32,641 bases of DNA from Sphingopyxis panaciterrulae (GCF_014199295.1 NZ_JACIJH010000024.1:1-32641); one strand, 5' to 3'. Shown: positions 15,602 through 24,497, counted from the first letter of the stretch. Numbers and translations are program-made. Notes: generated by a model from the sequence alone, not told the origin.

Positions 15602-16459
15602 TCAATCCTTCGCGACATGCCCATCGAACCAGTCGATCAGATCATCCAGCACCGCGCCCTTTTCGGGCTCGTTGTAGATTTCGTGGAACAGGCCCGGATA
15701 GATTTCGAGCCTTTTGTCGGTCGAGGCGACATGGTCGAACAGGAAGCGCGAGCCTTCAGGGGCGGTGAGGCGGTCTTCAGCGCCGTGCTGGAGGAGCAGC
15801 GGCAGGGCGATCGCCCCCGCCCCCTCGCGCGCCCGCGCCATCGCGTCGAACATCTCGGCCGCGAGCCGCGCGCTCATCTTGCCGCTGTGGACGAAGGGGT
15901 CGGCGAGATAGGCGGCGACGACAGCAGGGTCGCGGCTGACCCCGGTCGGATCGAGCTTCATCACCCCGGCACGCGGAAAATAGCGCGACAGGAAGCGGCT
16001 GATCCAGACGGTCAGCCGCGACGGCGGCGCGGGGGTCAGGATCGCGGGGCCGGACAGCGCCGCCGCGGCGAAATCGCGCTGGCGTTCGATCAGCAACAGC
16101 GCCGCGATCAGCCCGCCCATGCTGTGGCCGAGGAGCAGGCGCGGCTTGCCGGGCCACGCCTCGCGCACGCGCCCGATCAGCGCCGCCATGCCCTGCACAT
16201 AGAGGGCGAAGCGGGGCACATAGCCCATGGCGCCGTCCGATTTGCCATGGCCCATATGGTCGACGCCATAGACGGCATAGCCCGCCGCGGTCAGCCGCGC
16301 CGCGACATGACCGTAGCGCCCGGCGTGCTCGGCATAACCATGGGCGAGCAGCACCACCGCCCTGGGGTCGCCGGTCGGCAGCCAGCGGGTGACCGCGAGG
16401 GTCGCGCCGTCGCCGCCCCGTCCCGGCGGGAGGCCGAGCGGCGCGTTGTCGGCGCTCAC
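15602..16459 (-). CDS. Monoacylglycerol lipase-like alpha/beta hydrolase
   Basis: A 285-residue soluble hydrolase. It has oxyanion AHGYAEHAGRY, the VDHMGHGKSDG signature typical of monoacylglycerol lipase/lysophospholipase families (Hydrolase_4), nucleophile GHSMGG (S113), the acid in QHGAEDRLT and the histidine in GLFHEIYNE. The start is a GTG at 16459 that overlaps the stop of the patatin gene (GTGA). This is the point where the conserved domain begins; the frame upstream is the antisense-free shadow of the patatin gene. Translational coupling suggests the two lipases are made in fixed ratio. The likely role is release of the last acyl chain from monoacylglycerol (family inference). Confidence 0.88.
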   Translation of the reverse strand: MSADNAPLGLPPGRGGDGATLAVTRWLPTGDPRAVVLLAHGYAEHAGRYGHVAARLTAAGYAVYGVDHMGHGKSDGAMGYVPRFALYVQGMAALIGRVREAWPGKPRLLLGHSMGGLIAALLLIERQRDFAAAALSGPAILTPAPPSRLTVWISRFLSRYFPRAGVMKLDPTGVSRDPAVVAAYLADPFVHSGKMSARLAAEMFDAMARAREGAGAIALPLLLQHGAEDRLTAPEGSRFLFDHVASTDKRLEIYPGLFHEIYNEPEKGAVLDDLIDWFDGHVAKD

Positions 16460-17904
16460 CGCACCGGGTCCGCGAGCGCGCCGGCGCGGTGACCGGGGCC
16501 ATCGTCGCCGCGCCGGTCGATCCTTGCGAGGATGGCGTCGAGCGCGCGGCTGATCGCGGTCTGGGTGCGCACCATCTCGACCTTCGGCCAGGCGGTGCGG
16601 CGGCCGGTGTCGATCAGGTCGTCGATATCCTCCTGCTCCAAGTCGGAGAGGATCTTGGTCGGCGACCAGTAGCGGGGCGGACGGATGATGTTGATGTCGC
16701 CGGTATATTCCTGGTTGATGACCGAGCGCGCCATATTGGCGAGGCTGTTGAGCGGCGGCACCAGTTCGAGCGGCTTCCTGAAGATCGTCATATTGGCGTT
16801 GAGCCACGCCTTGAAGGTGGCCAGCGATGCGTGCTGGATCGCCTCGATCGGCGCCATCTGCTTGCGCGTGTCGGTCGCGAAGGGCAGCGCGAGCGGGTTG
16901 GCCTGGCTGACGATATGATGGTTGACGCCATAAAGGCGTTCGAGCCGCCGGGTCGGAATGTCGTGCGTCACCGACCCGTCGACCCAGCGCCGGTCGGGCT
17001 GATAGGGAACGCGCGCGCCGTCCTCGCCGCGCGCCATCAGCATGACCGGCGGAAAGACGCCGGGCACCGCGCAGGAGGCGAGCACCGCCTCGCGGATCAG
17101 CACATTGGGCGCGGTGATCGCGTTCAGGAGGCGACCGTTCTGGTGCTTTTCGGCCGGGGCGACCGAGACGTTGAGGTGCCGCCCGCTGACCTCATAGGCC
17201 TGCTGGAAGGTCAGGTCGGGGATGAGGTCGGCGAGCCGCCCGGCGACCTCGCCCGGATCGAGACGGCGCAGTTCGGGGTCGCGGTCGGGGTTGGCGAGGC
17301 GGTCGCTGGCGAGGAAGGCGCCCATGTCGCGGTCGCGCCGGGTGCAGACGATCGCCGCGACGATCGACCCGCCGCTCGACCCCGCGAGGATCGTGGGCAG
17401 CACGCCCTCGCTCCACAGCGCCTCGACGACGCCGATGTGGAAGAAGAGGAAGCTGCCCGAGCCCGAGAGCAGCAGCGCCGAACGGCCGTAGCAATGCTGG
17501 GCGCGGCGAAAGAAGTCGCGCTTTTCCTCGCGCGGGATCGCGCGCGAGGCGGCGATGCGGTCGAGCGCGGCGACGACTTCCGCGACATAATCCTCGATCA
17601 GCCGCTTGGTGCCGAAACGCGCCTTTTGATAGAGGCGCTCGTTGCCCATGCCGTCGATATTGCCGTGGATGCCCTCGTTGAGCGTGAAGAGCAGCCCCTT
17701 GACGTCGCCCGCGGCGGACAGTTCGCGCAGCCGGTCGAGCCGGGCACGGATCGCGCGATGGTCGAAATGCTCGCTCTCGTCGGCGTCGCGCCACGCCTGC
17801 ATCCCCGATCTGGCGTCGTGCGCCTGCGCGGCCTTCGACCAGGCGGCATAGTCCGCGGCCTTGGCAAGCGCGGCGTCGGCGCTGAGCGTGGGGGTGAAGA
17901 GCAT
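16456..17904 (-). CDS. Patatin-like phospholipase/triacylglycerol lipase with DUF3336-type N-terminus
   Basis: A 482-residue protein. The patatin domain (about 143-345) uses a Ser-Asp dyad: GSSGGS with S177 and DGS with D309. The glycine-rich oxyanion loop is SGSGSFLFFHIGVVEAL. The N-terminal region (about 20-140; WRDADESEHFD, NEGIHGNIDGMGN, ALDRI) resembles the DUF3336 domain found in eukaryotic TGL3/SDP1-type triacylglycerol lipases and their bacterial relatives. The likely role is first-step hydrolysis of storage or membrane lipid. It lies directly downstream of the WS/DGAT gene and is coupled to the monoacylglycerol-lipase-like gene by GTGA. Confidence 0.9.
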   Translation of the reverse strand: MLFTPTLSADAALAKAADYAAWSKAAQAHDARSGMQAWRDADESEHFDHRAIRARLDRLRELSAAGDVKGLLFTLNEGIHGNIDGMGNERLYQKARFGTKRLIEDYVAEVVAALDRIAASRAIPREEKRDFFRRAQHCYGRSALLLSGSGSFLFFHIGVVEALWSEGVLPTILAGSSGGSIVAAIVCTRRDRDMGAFLASDRLANPDRDPELRRLDPGEVAGRLADLIPDLTFQQAYEVSGRHLNVSVAPAEKHQNGRLLNAITAPNVLIREAVLASCAVPGVFPPVMLMARGEDGARVPYQPDRRWVDGSVTHDIPTRRLERLYGVNHHIVSQANPLALPFATDTRKQMAPIEAIQHASLATFKAWLNANMTIFRKPLELVPPLNSLANMARSVINQEYTGDINIIRPPRYWSPTKILSDLEQEDIDDLIDTGRRTAWPKVEMVRTQTAISRALDAILARIDRRGDDGPGHRAGALADPVR

Positions 17905-17988
17905 GGAGTGGTCCTGCGTTGTCTTGATTTTCCGCGATCCTTGCCGGTTGCGTTGCCTTTGGCAACTGTTTTGGTTTCGCCGCCCACC

Positions 17989-18037
17989 CTCAGCGACGGG
18001 GAAAAGCGGGACCCCGGATCAAGTCCGGGGTGACGAA
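17989..18037. repeat. Half copy of the CACCCCGGACTTGATCC repeat
   Basis: Matches the loop and right arm of the 14467-14542 element (14496-14545) with one mismatch. It overlaps the 3' end of the WS/DGAT gene and provides its last few codons and stop. Confidence 0.8.
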
Positions 18038-19572
18038 GAGGAGGGCTTCTTCTTTCCCTTTCCCGGAGTCATGGTTTTCGCCGGTTTCGGAGCCTCCGCC
18101 TTCGCTTTCGGTTTTGCCTTGCTCGTCTTCGCCGCCTCGACCTTTGGCGCCGCCTTCATCAGGTCGGCGAAGCTGGCGTCGATGCAGGTGCGGAAGAAAG
18201 CGATATCGGGCATGATCGCGCGTTCCGAGATCAGCGAGAAGGCGATGCGGCCGTTGTAGCTGGGGGTGGCGACGAACAGGCCCATATTGTTGGCGAGCGG
18301 CGCGGCGCCGAACTGCTGCACGAGCCGGGCGCCCGCCAGATAGAGCGGCACCTGCGCGCCCGGCACGTTCGAGATGAAGAGGTTGGTGCCGCGCACCGCG
18401 AAGCGCTCGCTGGTCAGGATGCGCGCGACCGCGGCCATCGTCGCGCCGGGGATATGCTGCGAGAGGTCGGTCATCAACCGCGCGCTGACGCCGGCCTTCG
18501 CCTCCTTCGCCTCGACCGTGTAGTCGCGGATCGCCGCGAGCCGTTCGAGCGGATCGGCGATATCGGTGCGAACCGGCACGCTCATCGCCGAGACCTGGTT
18601 GCCGGGGGTCGAGGCCCCCTTGCCTCCTGGCCCCGCTCCCTTCTCCTTGCCGCGCAGGTTGATCGGCGCGACGGCGACGAGGCTTTCCTTCGGCAATTCC
18701 TTGTGCTTCGCCAGATATTTGCGGAGCGCCCCGCCGACGGTCGCGATCACCACGTCGTTGACCGTGGCGCCGGGCACCTTCCTGCGGATTTCCGCGACGT
18801 CGGCGAGCGCCACCGTCGTGCCGTCGAACATCTTGTGCGGGCCGACGGGGACGTTGAAGCGCGTTTCGGGCACGCCCGCCGCCATCCCGCCCTCGGCAAT
18901 GGATTTGCGCGCCGAGGCGATGACCGCCGGCGACACCTTCATCAGCGCGTTCATGAACTTGACCGGCGACTGGAGCGAGGCGGACCAGGCGCGCGTCACC
19001 GACTCCGCGCTCGACGGGGCGCGGCCCAGCGATTCGACCGGCGGCGGCTCCGCGATCGCCGGCGTGCCCGCCGCGTCGATATCGCTCATCGCGATGAAGG
19101 CGTGGGCACCCGAGGCGCCGTCGACCGCGGCGTGATGGACGCGGTGGAGCATCGCGAAGCTGCCCGGCGGGATGCCCTCGATCCGGTCGAGCCCCTCGAT
19201 GATATAAATGTCCCAGAGCGGGCGGTTCATGTCCATCGGCTTCGAGAACCAGCGCGCGACCGCGATGCAGAACTGCCGCCAGTCGCCGGGTTCGGGCAGG
19301 CGCGCGTGGCTCATGTGCGCCTCGATGTCGAAATGCTCGTCCTCGACCCAATAGGGATGATCGACGTCGAAGGGCAGCCGGTGGAGGCGGCGCCGGAACA
19401 AGGGCGAGGTGTGGACGCGGCTTTCGACGTGCGCGATGATGTCCTTGAAGCGCACGAAGCCGCCGGGCGCAGTCGATGGATCGTAGATATAAACCCCCAT
19501 GATGTGCGTCAGATTGTTCGCGGTCTGCGTGTAGAGGAACTGGGCGTCCTGCGCGCTGAGCTGTTTGAGCAT
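18019..19572 (-). CDS. Wax ester synthase / diacylglycerol acyltransferase (WS/DGAT family)
   Basis: A 517-residue acyltransferase that joins an acyl-CoA to diacylglycerol or a fatty alcohol, making triacylglycerol or wax esters. The catalytic motif HHAAVDG (146-152) is intact, and the PLW motif (NRPLWDIYIIEGL) and the C-terminal NVPGAQVPLY block are present. The ATG at 19572 has an AGGAGA ribosome site. The last 40 residues are a Lys/Ala/Pro-rich low-complexity tail (KAKPKAKAEAPKPAK), and the final residues SSSSPRT and the stop come from a palindromic repeat. A similar tail is on the HAD-PlsC fusion two genes upstream. It is cytoplasmic or peripherally membrane-bound. Substrate preference is not readable from the sequence. 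Confidence 0.93.
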   Translation of the reverse strand: MLKQLSAQDAQFLYTQTANNLTHIMGVYIYDPSTAPGGFVRFKDIIAHVESRVHTSPLFRRRLHRLPFDVDHPYWVEDEHFDIEAHMSHARLPEPGDWRQFCIAVARWFSKPMDMNRPLWDIYIIEGLDRIEGIPPGSFAMLHRVHHAAVDGASGAHAFIAMSDIDAAGTPAIAEPPPVESLGRAPSSAESVTRAWSASLQSPVKFMNALMKVSPAVIASARKSIAEGGMAAGVPETRFNVPVGPHKMFDGTTVALADVAEIRRKVPGATVNDVVIATVGGALRKYLAKHKELPKESLVAVAPINLRGKEKGAGPGGKGASTPGNQVSAMSVPVRTDIADPLERLAAIRDYTVEAKEAKAGVSARLMTDLSQHIPGATMAAVARILTSERFAVRGTNLFISNVPGAQVPLYLAGARLVQQFGAAPLANNMGLFVATPSYNGRIAFSLISERAIMPDIAFFRTCIDASFADLMKAAPKVEAAKTSKAKPKAKAEAPKPAKTMTPGKGKKKPSSSSPRT

Positions 19573-19590
19573 GTTCGTTCTCCTACTCCA

Positions 19591-19677
19591 TCGTCATTGC
19601 GAGGAGCCGAAGGCGACGCGGCAATCCAGAGCACGCGTAATCCGCTCTGGATTGCTTCGCTTCGCTCGCAATGACGA
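19591..19677. repeat. Palindromic repeat (CGTCATTGCGAG family), copy 1
   Basis: Outer arms TCGTCATTGCGAG and CTCGCAATGACGA (19591-19603, 19665-19677) and inner arms GCAATCCAGAGC and GCTCTGGATTGC. It fills most of the gap between plsB and the WS/DGAT gene. Confidence 0.85.
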
Positions 19678-19695
19678 AGTTGGGATAAGTCAAGT

Positions 19696-22047
19696 TCATC
19701 CTCCCTGGGGTGACAAACGATCCGCGAGCGCCAGCGTCGCGAGGCGCATCGATTCCATGACGTTGGCGAGCCCGCGGAGCTCGACGAGCAGCGCGCGTCG
19801 CGCCCTCAGCCCGTCGGGGGTCGCCGTCTCGGCCAGCCCCCTGTGCCGCATCAGCGACAGGCCGTTGGCGAAGAGCAATTTCCCGATCGCCGCCTCGCTG
19901 CTGATCCGGCGGAGCAGCCACGCCTGGCGCCCCTCGACGAGCGCGGCATCGAGCAGCGCCCTTTCGTCGACCGCATCGCCCGGCGCCGCGCGGGCGAGAA
20001 GGCCGGCGACGACCGAATAGGCCTCGGCGAAGGGCAGCAATATCGCATGGCCGACGAGCGGCTGGCAGCGGCGGATGAGCTGCGCCACGCCGCGGTCGCC
20101 GCTCGCGAGGCGCCTCGCCCAAGCGGGGTCGATGCGCGCCAGCTCGGCCTCGAGCGCGGCGCGGTGCGCGTCGCGCCGTGGATAGAAGAATTCGAATTTG
20201 AACAGGTCGCGCAGCCGGTCGACCTTCGCCCAGAAGGCCTCGGTCGCATCGCGGCTGTCGGCGTCGCGCAGCTCGAACAGCGCCAGCTCGATCATCGCGC
20301 GGTCGAGGAAATGATGCGCGATGATGTTGCGGTAATAGCTCGCCATCGGATGATGCGCGGGCTCAATCGAATAGACGGTCTCGCTGCCCGCCGCGAAGCG
20401 GGTCAGGAGGCCGCTCGCGACGAGCGTGTCGAGCGTTGCCGCGAGCGCGGCGTCGTCGCCGCTTTCGAGTTCGCGGCTGAGGCGGATATCGCGCTCGCGC
20501 GCCCACGCCTTCACCCGGTCGATGGTCACGCGCATCTCGCCTTCGGTGACGCCGCGCGGCGCGGTGCCGAGCAGGATCAGGCAGAGCAGCGAGGTGACGG
20601 TGAGCGGGGTCACGCGATTCGCCTCGACCGCGACCGAGAAGGCGATCCGCTCGAGCGCGCGCCGATCGTCGGGACCGGGCGCGCGGTCGATCACTACTGG
20701 CTCGCCGATGTCGATACGAATGCGGCCCGACGGCGCCCGCAGGCTTTTCATATAGCCGAGGAACCAGGACAGCGATTCGGGCTTCTTGCTCCGCCCGGTC
20801 TGCTCGGCGGCATATTCCTCGACGTCGCGGATCAGGTCGAAGCTGGTGACGAAGGGGACGAAATGGACGTCCCCGGTCCCCGTCGCGTGCGCGGCGTCGA
20901 GGACATATTTCATCAGACCATATTTGGGCGGCATCAGCTTGCCGAGCCGCGAGCGCGTGCCCTCGAACGCCCAGCTCAAGGGAAAGCGCTTGGCGAGCAG
21001 CCAGGCGATATAATGGCGCAGCACCAGCTTGTAGACCGGCTGATCCTGAAAGCTCCGCCGGATGAAGATCATCCCCGAGCGGCGGAAGAACTGCCCCATC
21101 ACCGCGAAGTCGAGATTGGCGCCGCCGAAGCTGTGGAGCATCGGGAGATCGTTTTCATAGGCGAGGCGGCTGGGCGTCGCGCCGTCGATATAGGTCTTGT
21201 GGGTGAAGAGGATGCAGGTCGGATGCTCGCGCAGCACCGACCGCAGCTTCGTCAGCTCCGCCGCGTCGACCTCCATCTCGGGCGCGTAGCCGCCGAACAT
21301 CATGCGGTCGAGCCGCGCGCGCAGGTCGAGGAACAGCGCGCCGGGGGTCGCGATGACCTCCTTCATCAGCGGCCGCGCCTCGCGGTAGAGGTCGGCGACC
21401 GGGCGGCCGAGCTGCTGCGCGAGATCGGCGAGCGCGGCGCGGAACTTCGGGCTGGTGCGCAGGCTGTCGGCGACGAAGCGCGGCACCTTGTAGCGGGTGC
21501 CGCGAATGCCGCGTTCGGCGACGTCGAGCGCGAGCCCCGCCTGCCGCGCGACGAAGGCGGCGAATTCGCTCCCGCCCTCCGCGCCGTCACCGCCGCCGGT
21601 CTGGGCGAGGAAGCGGTCCCGGAGCACGTCCCCGGTCGCGGCCTCCCCGACGAGGATCTGCGCGCGCCGCCGGTCGCGCCACAGGATGAGTTGCGCGCGG
21701 AGTGACCCCGGCTGGCGCGGGTCGCCGAAGATCAGATGGCGGAATTTTAGCGCGCGCTCGCGCTCGAAATGGGGGATGCGCCACGCGACGCGCAGCGGCA
21801 CGACCTGCCGGCCCGCCGCGTCGGCGAGGCGCGCCTCGAGCGTGTCGAGATCGAGCGCATGGTCGCCGTCGGCGATCGACAGGCTGACCCATTGCGGCGC
21901 CTGATCGCCGCCGAGGTCGCCCGCGGTCGCGTGGACCCAGTCGAGCAGCACCCGCCGCTCGACCCGGTTGCGCGCGTCGATGATATAGAGCCGGTCCGCC
22001 GCGGCGGCCTGGAAAGCGACGGGCGCGCGGGGCGTGCCGTCGGCCAT
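19696..22047 (-). CDS. plsB: Glycerol-3-phosphate 1-O-acyltransferase (PlsB-type)
   Basis: A 783-residue enzyme that acylates sn-glycerol-3-phosphate at position 1 to give lysophosphatidate. The length matches PlsB, not the smaller PlsY. The catalytic H-x4-D box is FTHKTYIDG (H283, D288), followed by the GGANLDFAVMG block, the FIRRSFQD motif (330s) and FEGTRSR (361-367), all in the order known for the family. The long N- and C-terminal extensions are typical of PlsB. It is presumably membrane-associated and uses acyl-CoA or acyl-ACP. It lies between HAD-PlsC and WS/DGAT, matching the order of the synthetic steps. The start at 22047 has a GGGGGAAG site about ten bases upstream. Confidence 0.92.
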   Translation of the reverse strand: MADGTPRAPVAFQAAAADRLYIIDARNRVERRVLLDWVHATAGDLGGDQAPQWVSLSIADGDHALDLDTLEARLADAAGRQVVPLRVAWRIPHFERERALKFRHLIFGDPRQPGSLRAQLILWRDRRRAQILVGEAATGDVLRDRFLAQTGGGDGAEGGSEFAAFVARQAGLALDVAERGIRGTRYKVPRFVADSLRTSPKFRAALADLAQQLGRPVADLYREARPLMKEVIATPGALFLDLRARLDRMMFGGYAPEMEVDAAELTKLRSVLREHPTCILFTHKTYIDGATPSRLAYENDLPMLHSFGGANLDFAVMGQFFRRSGMIFIRRSFQDQPVYKLVLRHYIAWLLAKRFPLSWAFEGTRSRLGKLMPPKYGLMKYVLDAAHATGTGDVHFVPFVTSFDLIRDVEEYAAEQTGRSKKPESLSWFLGYMKSLRAPSGRIRIDIGEPVVIDRAPGPDDRRALERIAFSVAVEANRVTPLTVTSLLCLILLGTAPRGVTEGEMRVTIDRVKAWARERDIRLSRELESGDDAALAATLDTLVASGLLTRFAAGSETVYSIEPAHHPMASYYRNIIAHHFLDRAMIELALFELRDADSRDATEAFWAKVDRLRDLFKFEFFYPRRDAHRAALEAELARIDPAWARRLASGDRGVAQLIRRCQPLVGHAILLPFAEAYSVVAGLLARAAPGDAVDERALLDAALVEGRQAWLLRRISSEAAIGKLLFANGLSLMRHRGLAETATPDGLRARRALLVELRGLANVMESMRLATLALADRLSPQGG

Positions 22048-22063
22048 ATCGTCACGCTTCCCC

Positions 22064-22145
22064 CGTCATTGCGAGCGGCGAAGCCGCGCGGCAATCCAGC
22101 GTTGCGTAAACCGCCCTGGATTGCTTCACTGCGCTCGCAATGACG
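22064..22145. repeat. Palindromic repeat (CGTCATTGCGAG family), copy 2
   Basis: Outer arms CGTCATTGCGAGC and GCTCGCAATGACG at 22064-22076 and 22133-22145, with inner GCAATCCAG/CTGGATTGC. It fills the HAD-PlsC/plsB gap and is the same family as 19591-19677. Confidence 0.85.
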
Positions 22146-22159
22146 AAGTGAAGCATGCG

Positions 22160-23704
22160 CTAAGCCGTCCTTCCCTTGCGGGGAGAGGGTTTCTTCGCGG
22201 CCGCCTTCTTCGGCTTGGCGGCCGCCTTGCCGGGCGGTGGTTTCTTCGCGGGTTCCACCTCGCCTTCTTCCTCCGCCTGCCCCAGCGTGCGCAGGAACAT
22301 GTTCCGCACCTCGCGGACATGGCTCGCGAGGCTCCGCACGCTCCAGCCCGACGTATCGACCGGCGGCAGCACGGTGACACGCACCGTCGCGGGGCGCATG
22401 ACGAACTCATTCTTGGGCGCGACGTCGGTGGCGTTGTGGATCACGATGGGGACGATCGGCACCCCGGCCTGCATCGCGAGGTGGAAGGCGCCCTTCTTGA
22501 AGGCGCCGAGTTTCGGGGTCAGCGTACGGGTGCCCTCGGGCGCGATGCAGATCGATTTTCCGTCTTGGCGGATCGCGTCGACCAGCGGTTCCATCGCCCG
22601 AATCGCGCTCTTGCCGTCGGCGCGGTCGACGAAGACGGTGCCGCCCCATTCCATCAGCTTGCCGAGGATGGGGATGTCGCGGATTTCCTTCTTCCCCACC
22701 GCGCCCATGTCACGGCGAATGAGCTTGGCGAGGATCATCACGTCCGCCTTGCTCTGATGGTTGAAGATGAAGACGCAGGGGCGCGCCGACCAGAGATGCC
22801 GCTCGTCCTCGACCTCCAGCTCGACGCCGGTGATCGCGGTCGCGAAATCGCCGAACAGGCCGAGCGAGAAATTGACGGCCTCGCGCTGCGACCGGGTCAG
22901 CGCCCAGATCGGCAGGCCGGCGGCGAAGGCGCCGACGAGCGAGCCGGTCGCATAGATGGTGCGGGTATAGTCGACCCAGCTCGGCGTGCCGCGGCTCGCG
23001 AAGCGCTGCACCGGCCAGCCGCGCTCGTCGGCGATGGCCTTGAGCTTGAGATTGGGGTTGAGCGGACGCGGCTTGCCGACGCGTTCGAGCAGTTCGATAT
23101 CGTCGTCGCTGTCCGAGTAGAAAAAGCTCTGATCGAGATCGAGGCCATGTTCGGCGGCGAGATCTTCCGCCGCGAGTACCTTGCCCTCGCCGAAGCACAG
23201 GGGCCGGACGATCTCGCCCGTAAACACGCCATCCTCTATCTCGTACGCCGAGCATTTGATGTCGGTGATGCCGAGGTCGCGCGCGGTCGGTTCGATCTGG
23301 TAGATCGTCGCCGACGAGACGATCGCGACGCGATGCCCCTTGGCCCGATGCGCCTCGATGATCGCGCGGGTTTCGGGGTAGATCTTGCGCGCGATATGCT
23401 TCTTGTAGAGTTCCTCGCCGAAGGTGACGAAGCTCTCCTCGTCGACGCCCTTCATGAATTTGGCGGCGGCGGTCATCAGCCCGGAAAAGCCGATGTTGCC
23501 GAGGCTGTGCTGCGCGATCACCTGCGCGGTCTCGGCGATCTCCTCGACCGACATTTCGCGGCGCTGGAATTTCTCGCGCAGCATCGCGGTCGCGGAATAG
23601 CCGGCGATGATCGTCCCGTCGAAATCGAAGAGCGCGGCGATATGCGGTCCGGGTTCGGAGCCGAGAACCTCTTCCAAATGCGGCTGTGGCCTCGGCACGC
23701 GCAT
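22160..23704 (-). CDS. Fusion of a HAD-IB phosphatase and a PlsC-type 1-acylglycerol-3-phosphate acyltransferase
   Basis: A 514-residue two-domain protein. Residues 22-230 are a SerB-like HAD-IB hydrolase with the full set of motifs: DFDGT (27-31), IVSS (128-131), a Lys in GEGKVLAAE (K175) and SDSDDD (198-202). A hydrophobic segment (about 253-290) follows. Residues 305-460 are a PlsC domain with NHQSKAD (315-321), GTVFVDR (355-361) and APEGTR (388-393). The PlsC part makes phosphatidate from lysophosphatidate. The HAD part might dephosphorylate a lipid or a small phosphate; its substrate is not established here. The C-terminus is a Lys/Ala/Pro-rich tail (PKKAAAKKPSPRKG). GGGGAG touches the ATG at 23704, closer than usual, so initiation may be weak or start elsewhere. 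Confidence 0.92.
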   Translation of the reverse strand: MRVPRPQPHLEEVLGSEPGPHIAALFDFDGTIIAGYSATAMLREKFQRREMSVEEIAETAQVIAQHSLGNIGFSGLMTAAAKFMKGVDEESFVTFGEELYKKHIARKIYPETRAIIEAHRAKGHRVAIVSSATIYQIEPTARDLGITDIKCSAYEIEDGVFTGEIVRPLCFGEGKVLAAEDLAAEHGLDLDQSFFYSDSDDDIELLERVGKPRPLNPNLKLKAIADERGWPVQRFASRGTPSWVDYTRTIYATGSLVGAFAAGLPIWALTRSQREAVNFSLGLFGDFATAITGVELEVEDERHLWSARPCVFIFNHQSKADVMILAKLIRRDMGAVGKKEIRDIPILGKLMEWGGTVFVDRADGKSAIRAMEPLVDAIRQDGKSICIAPEGTRTLTPKLGAFKKGAFHLAMQAGVPIVPIVIHNATDVAPKNEFVMRPATVRVTVLPPVDTSGWSVRSLASHVREVRNMFLRTLGQAEEEGEVEPAKKPPPGKAAAKPKKAAAKKPSPRKGRTA

Positions 23705-23829
23705 CTCCCCACCAGCGGCTATGCTGCCGCCTGTGCCCGCACGATGGCAGGGAAAATGGGGTTAGGCAATGCATCCCATTCGTCGGTGGCGACTCCGTTT
23801 GGAAGCAGGAGAGTGATTTTGCTTTCTGC

Positions 23830-23868
23830 GTCACCCCGATGACGATCCCGACTTTCGCTGGGATGACG
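23830..23868. repeat. Short inverted repeat between eda and the HAD-PlsC gene
   Basis: GCGTCACCCC (from 23828) pairs imperfectly with GGGATGACGCT (to 23870) around CCCGACTTTCGCTGGG. It touches the eda stop codon. It looks like a decayed member of the GTCATCCC-type intergenic repeats and may serve as the eda 3' hairpin. Confidence 0.5.
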
Positions 23869-24489
23869 CTATGATTTCAGTGCCGCCGCCTCGCGCGCCA
23901 GCGCCTCGACCTTTGCGGGATCGAGCGGGCCGGGGGGAACGACCCAGCTCCCGCCGACGCAGCGCACCGCGTCGAGCGCGAGCCATTCGGGTGCGGTCGC
24001 GGCGCTGATGCCGCCGGTGGGGCAGAAATTGAGGCCGCGAAACGGTCCCGACAGGGCCTTCAAGGCCGCGACGCCGCCGCTGGTCGAGGCGGGAAAGAAT
24101 TTGAAGCTGTCGAGTCCGATATCGAGGCCCGTCATGATGTTCGACGCATTGGCGATGCCCGGCAGAAAGGGAATGCCGGCCGTCACCGCGGCTTCGCCGA
24201 GGCTGTCGGTCAGGCCGGGCGAGACGATGAATTCGGCGCCGGCATCCAGCGCATCGCTGAGCATTCGCGAGTTCAGCACCGTGCCCGCGCCGACCACCGC
24301 GCCGGCGACCTGCTTCATCGCCTTCATCGCGTCGAGCGCGGCGGGGGTGCGCAGCGTCACCTCCAGCACCGGCAGGCCGCCGGCGACGAGCGCCTCGGCC
24401 AGCGGCACCGCATCCTCCACGCGGTCGATGACGATGACCGGGATGACCGGTGCCAACGCCATGATCTGTTCGATGCCTGATTCTGCCAT
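23869..24489 (-). CDS. eda: 2-dehydro-3-deoxy-6-phosphogluconate (KDPG) aldolase
   Basis: A 206-residue enzyme, full length, that cleaves KDPG to pyruvate and glyceraldehyde-3-phosphate, the last step of the Entner-Doudoroff pathway. Schiff-base lysine K130 lies in DSFKFFPAS. The catalytic glutamate is E43 in VLEVTLRT. The phosphate-binding FCPTGGIS and VVGAGTVLN segments are present. The ATG at 24489 has a GGAGA ribosome site. It is the last gene of zwf-edd-eda. Confidence 0.97.
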   Translation of the reverse strand: MAESGIEQIMALAPVIPVIVIDRVEDAVPLAEALVAGGLPVLEVTLRTPAALDAMKAMKQVAGAVVGAGTVLNSRMLSDALDAGAEFIVSPGLTDSLGEAAVTAGIPFLPGIANASNIMTGLDIGLDSFKFFPASTSGGVAALKALSGPFRGLNFCPTGGISAATAPEWLALDAVRCVGGSWVVPPGPLDPAKVEALAREAAALKS

Positions 24490-24497
24490 GTCTATCT

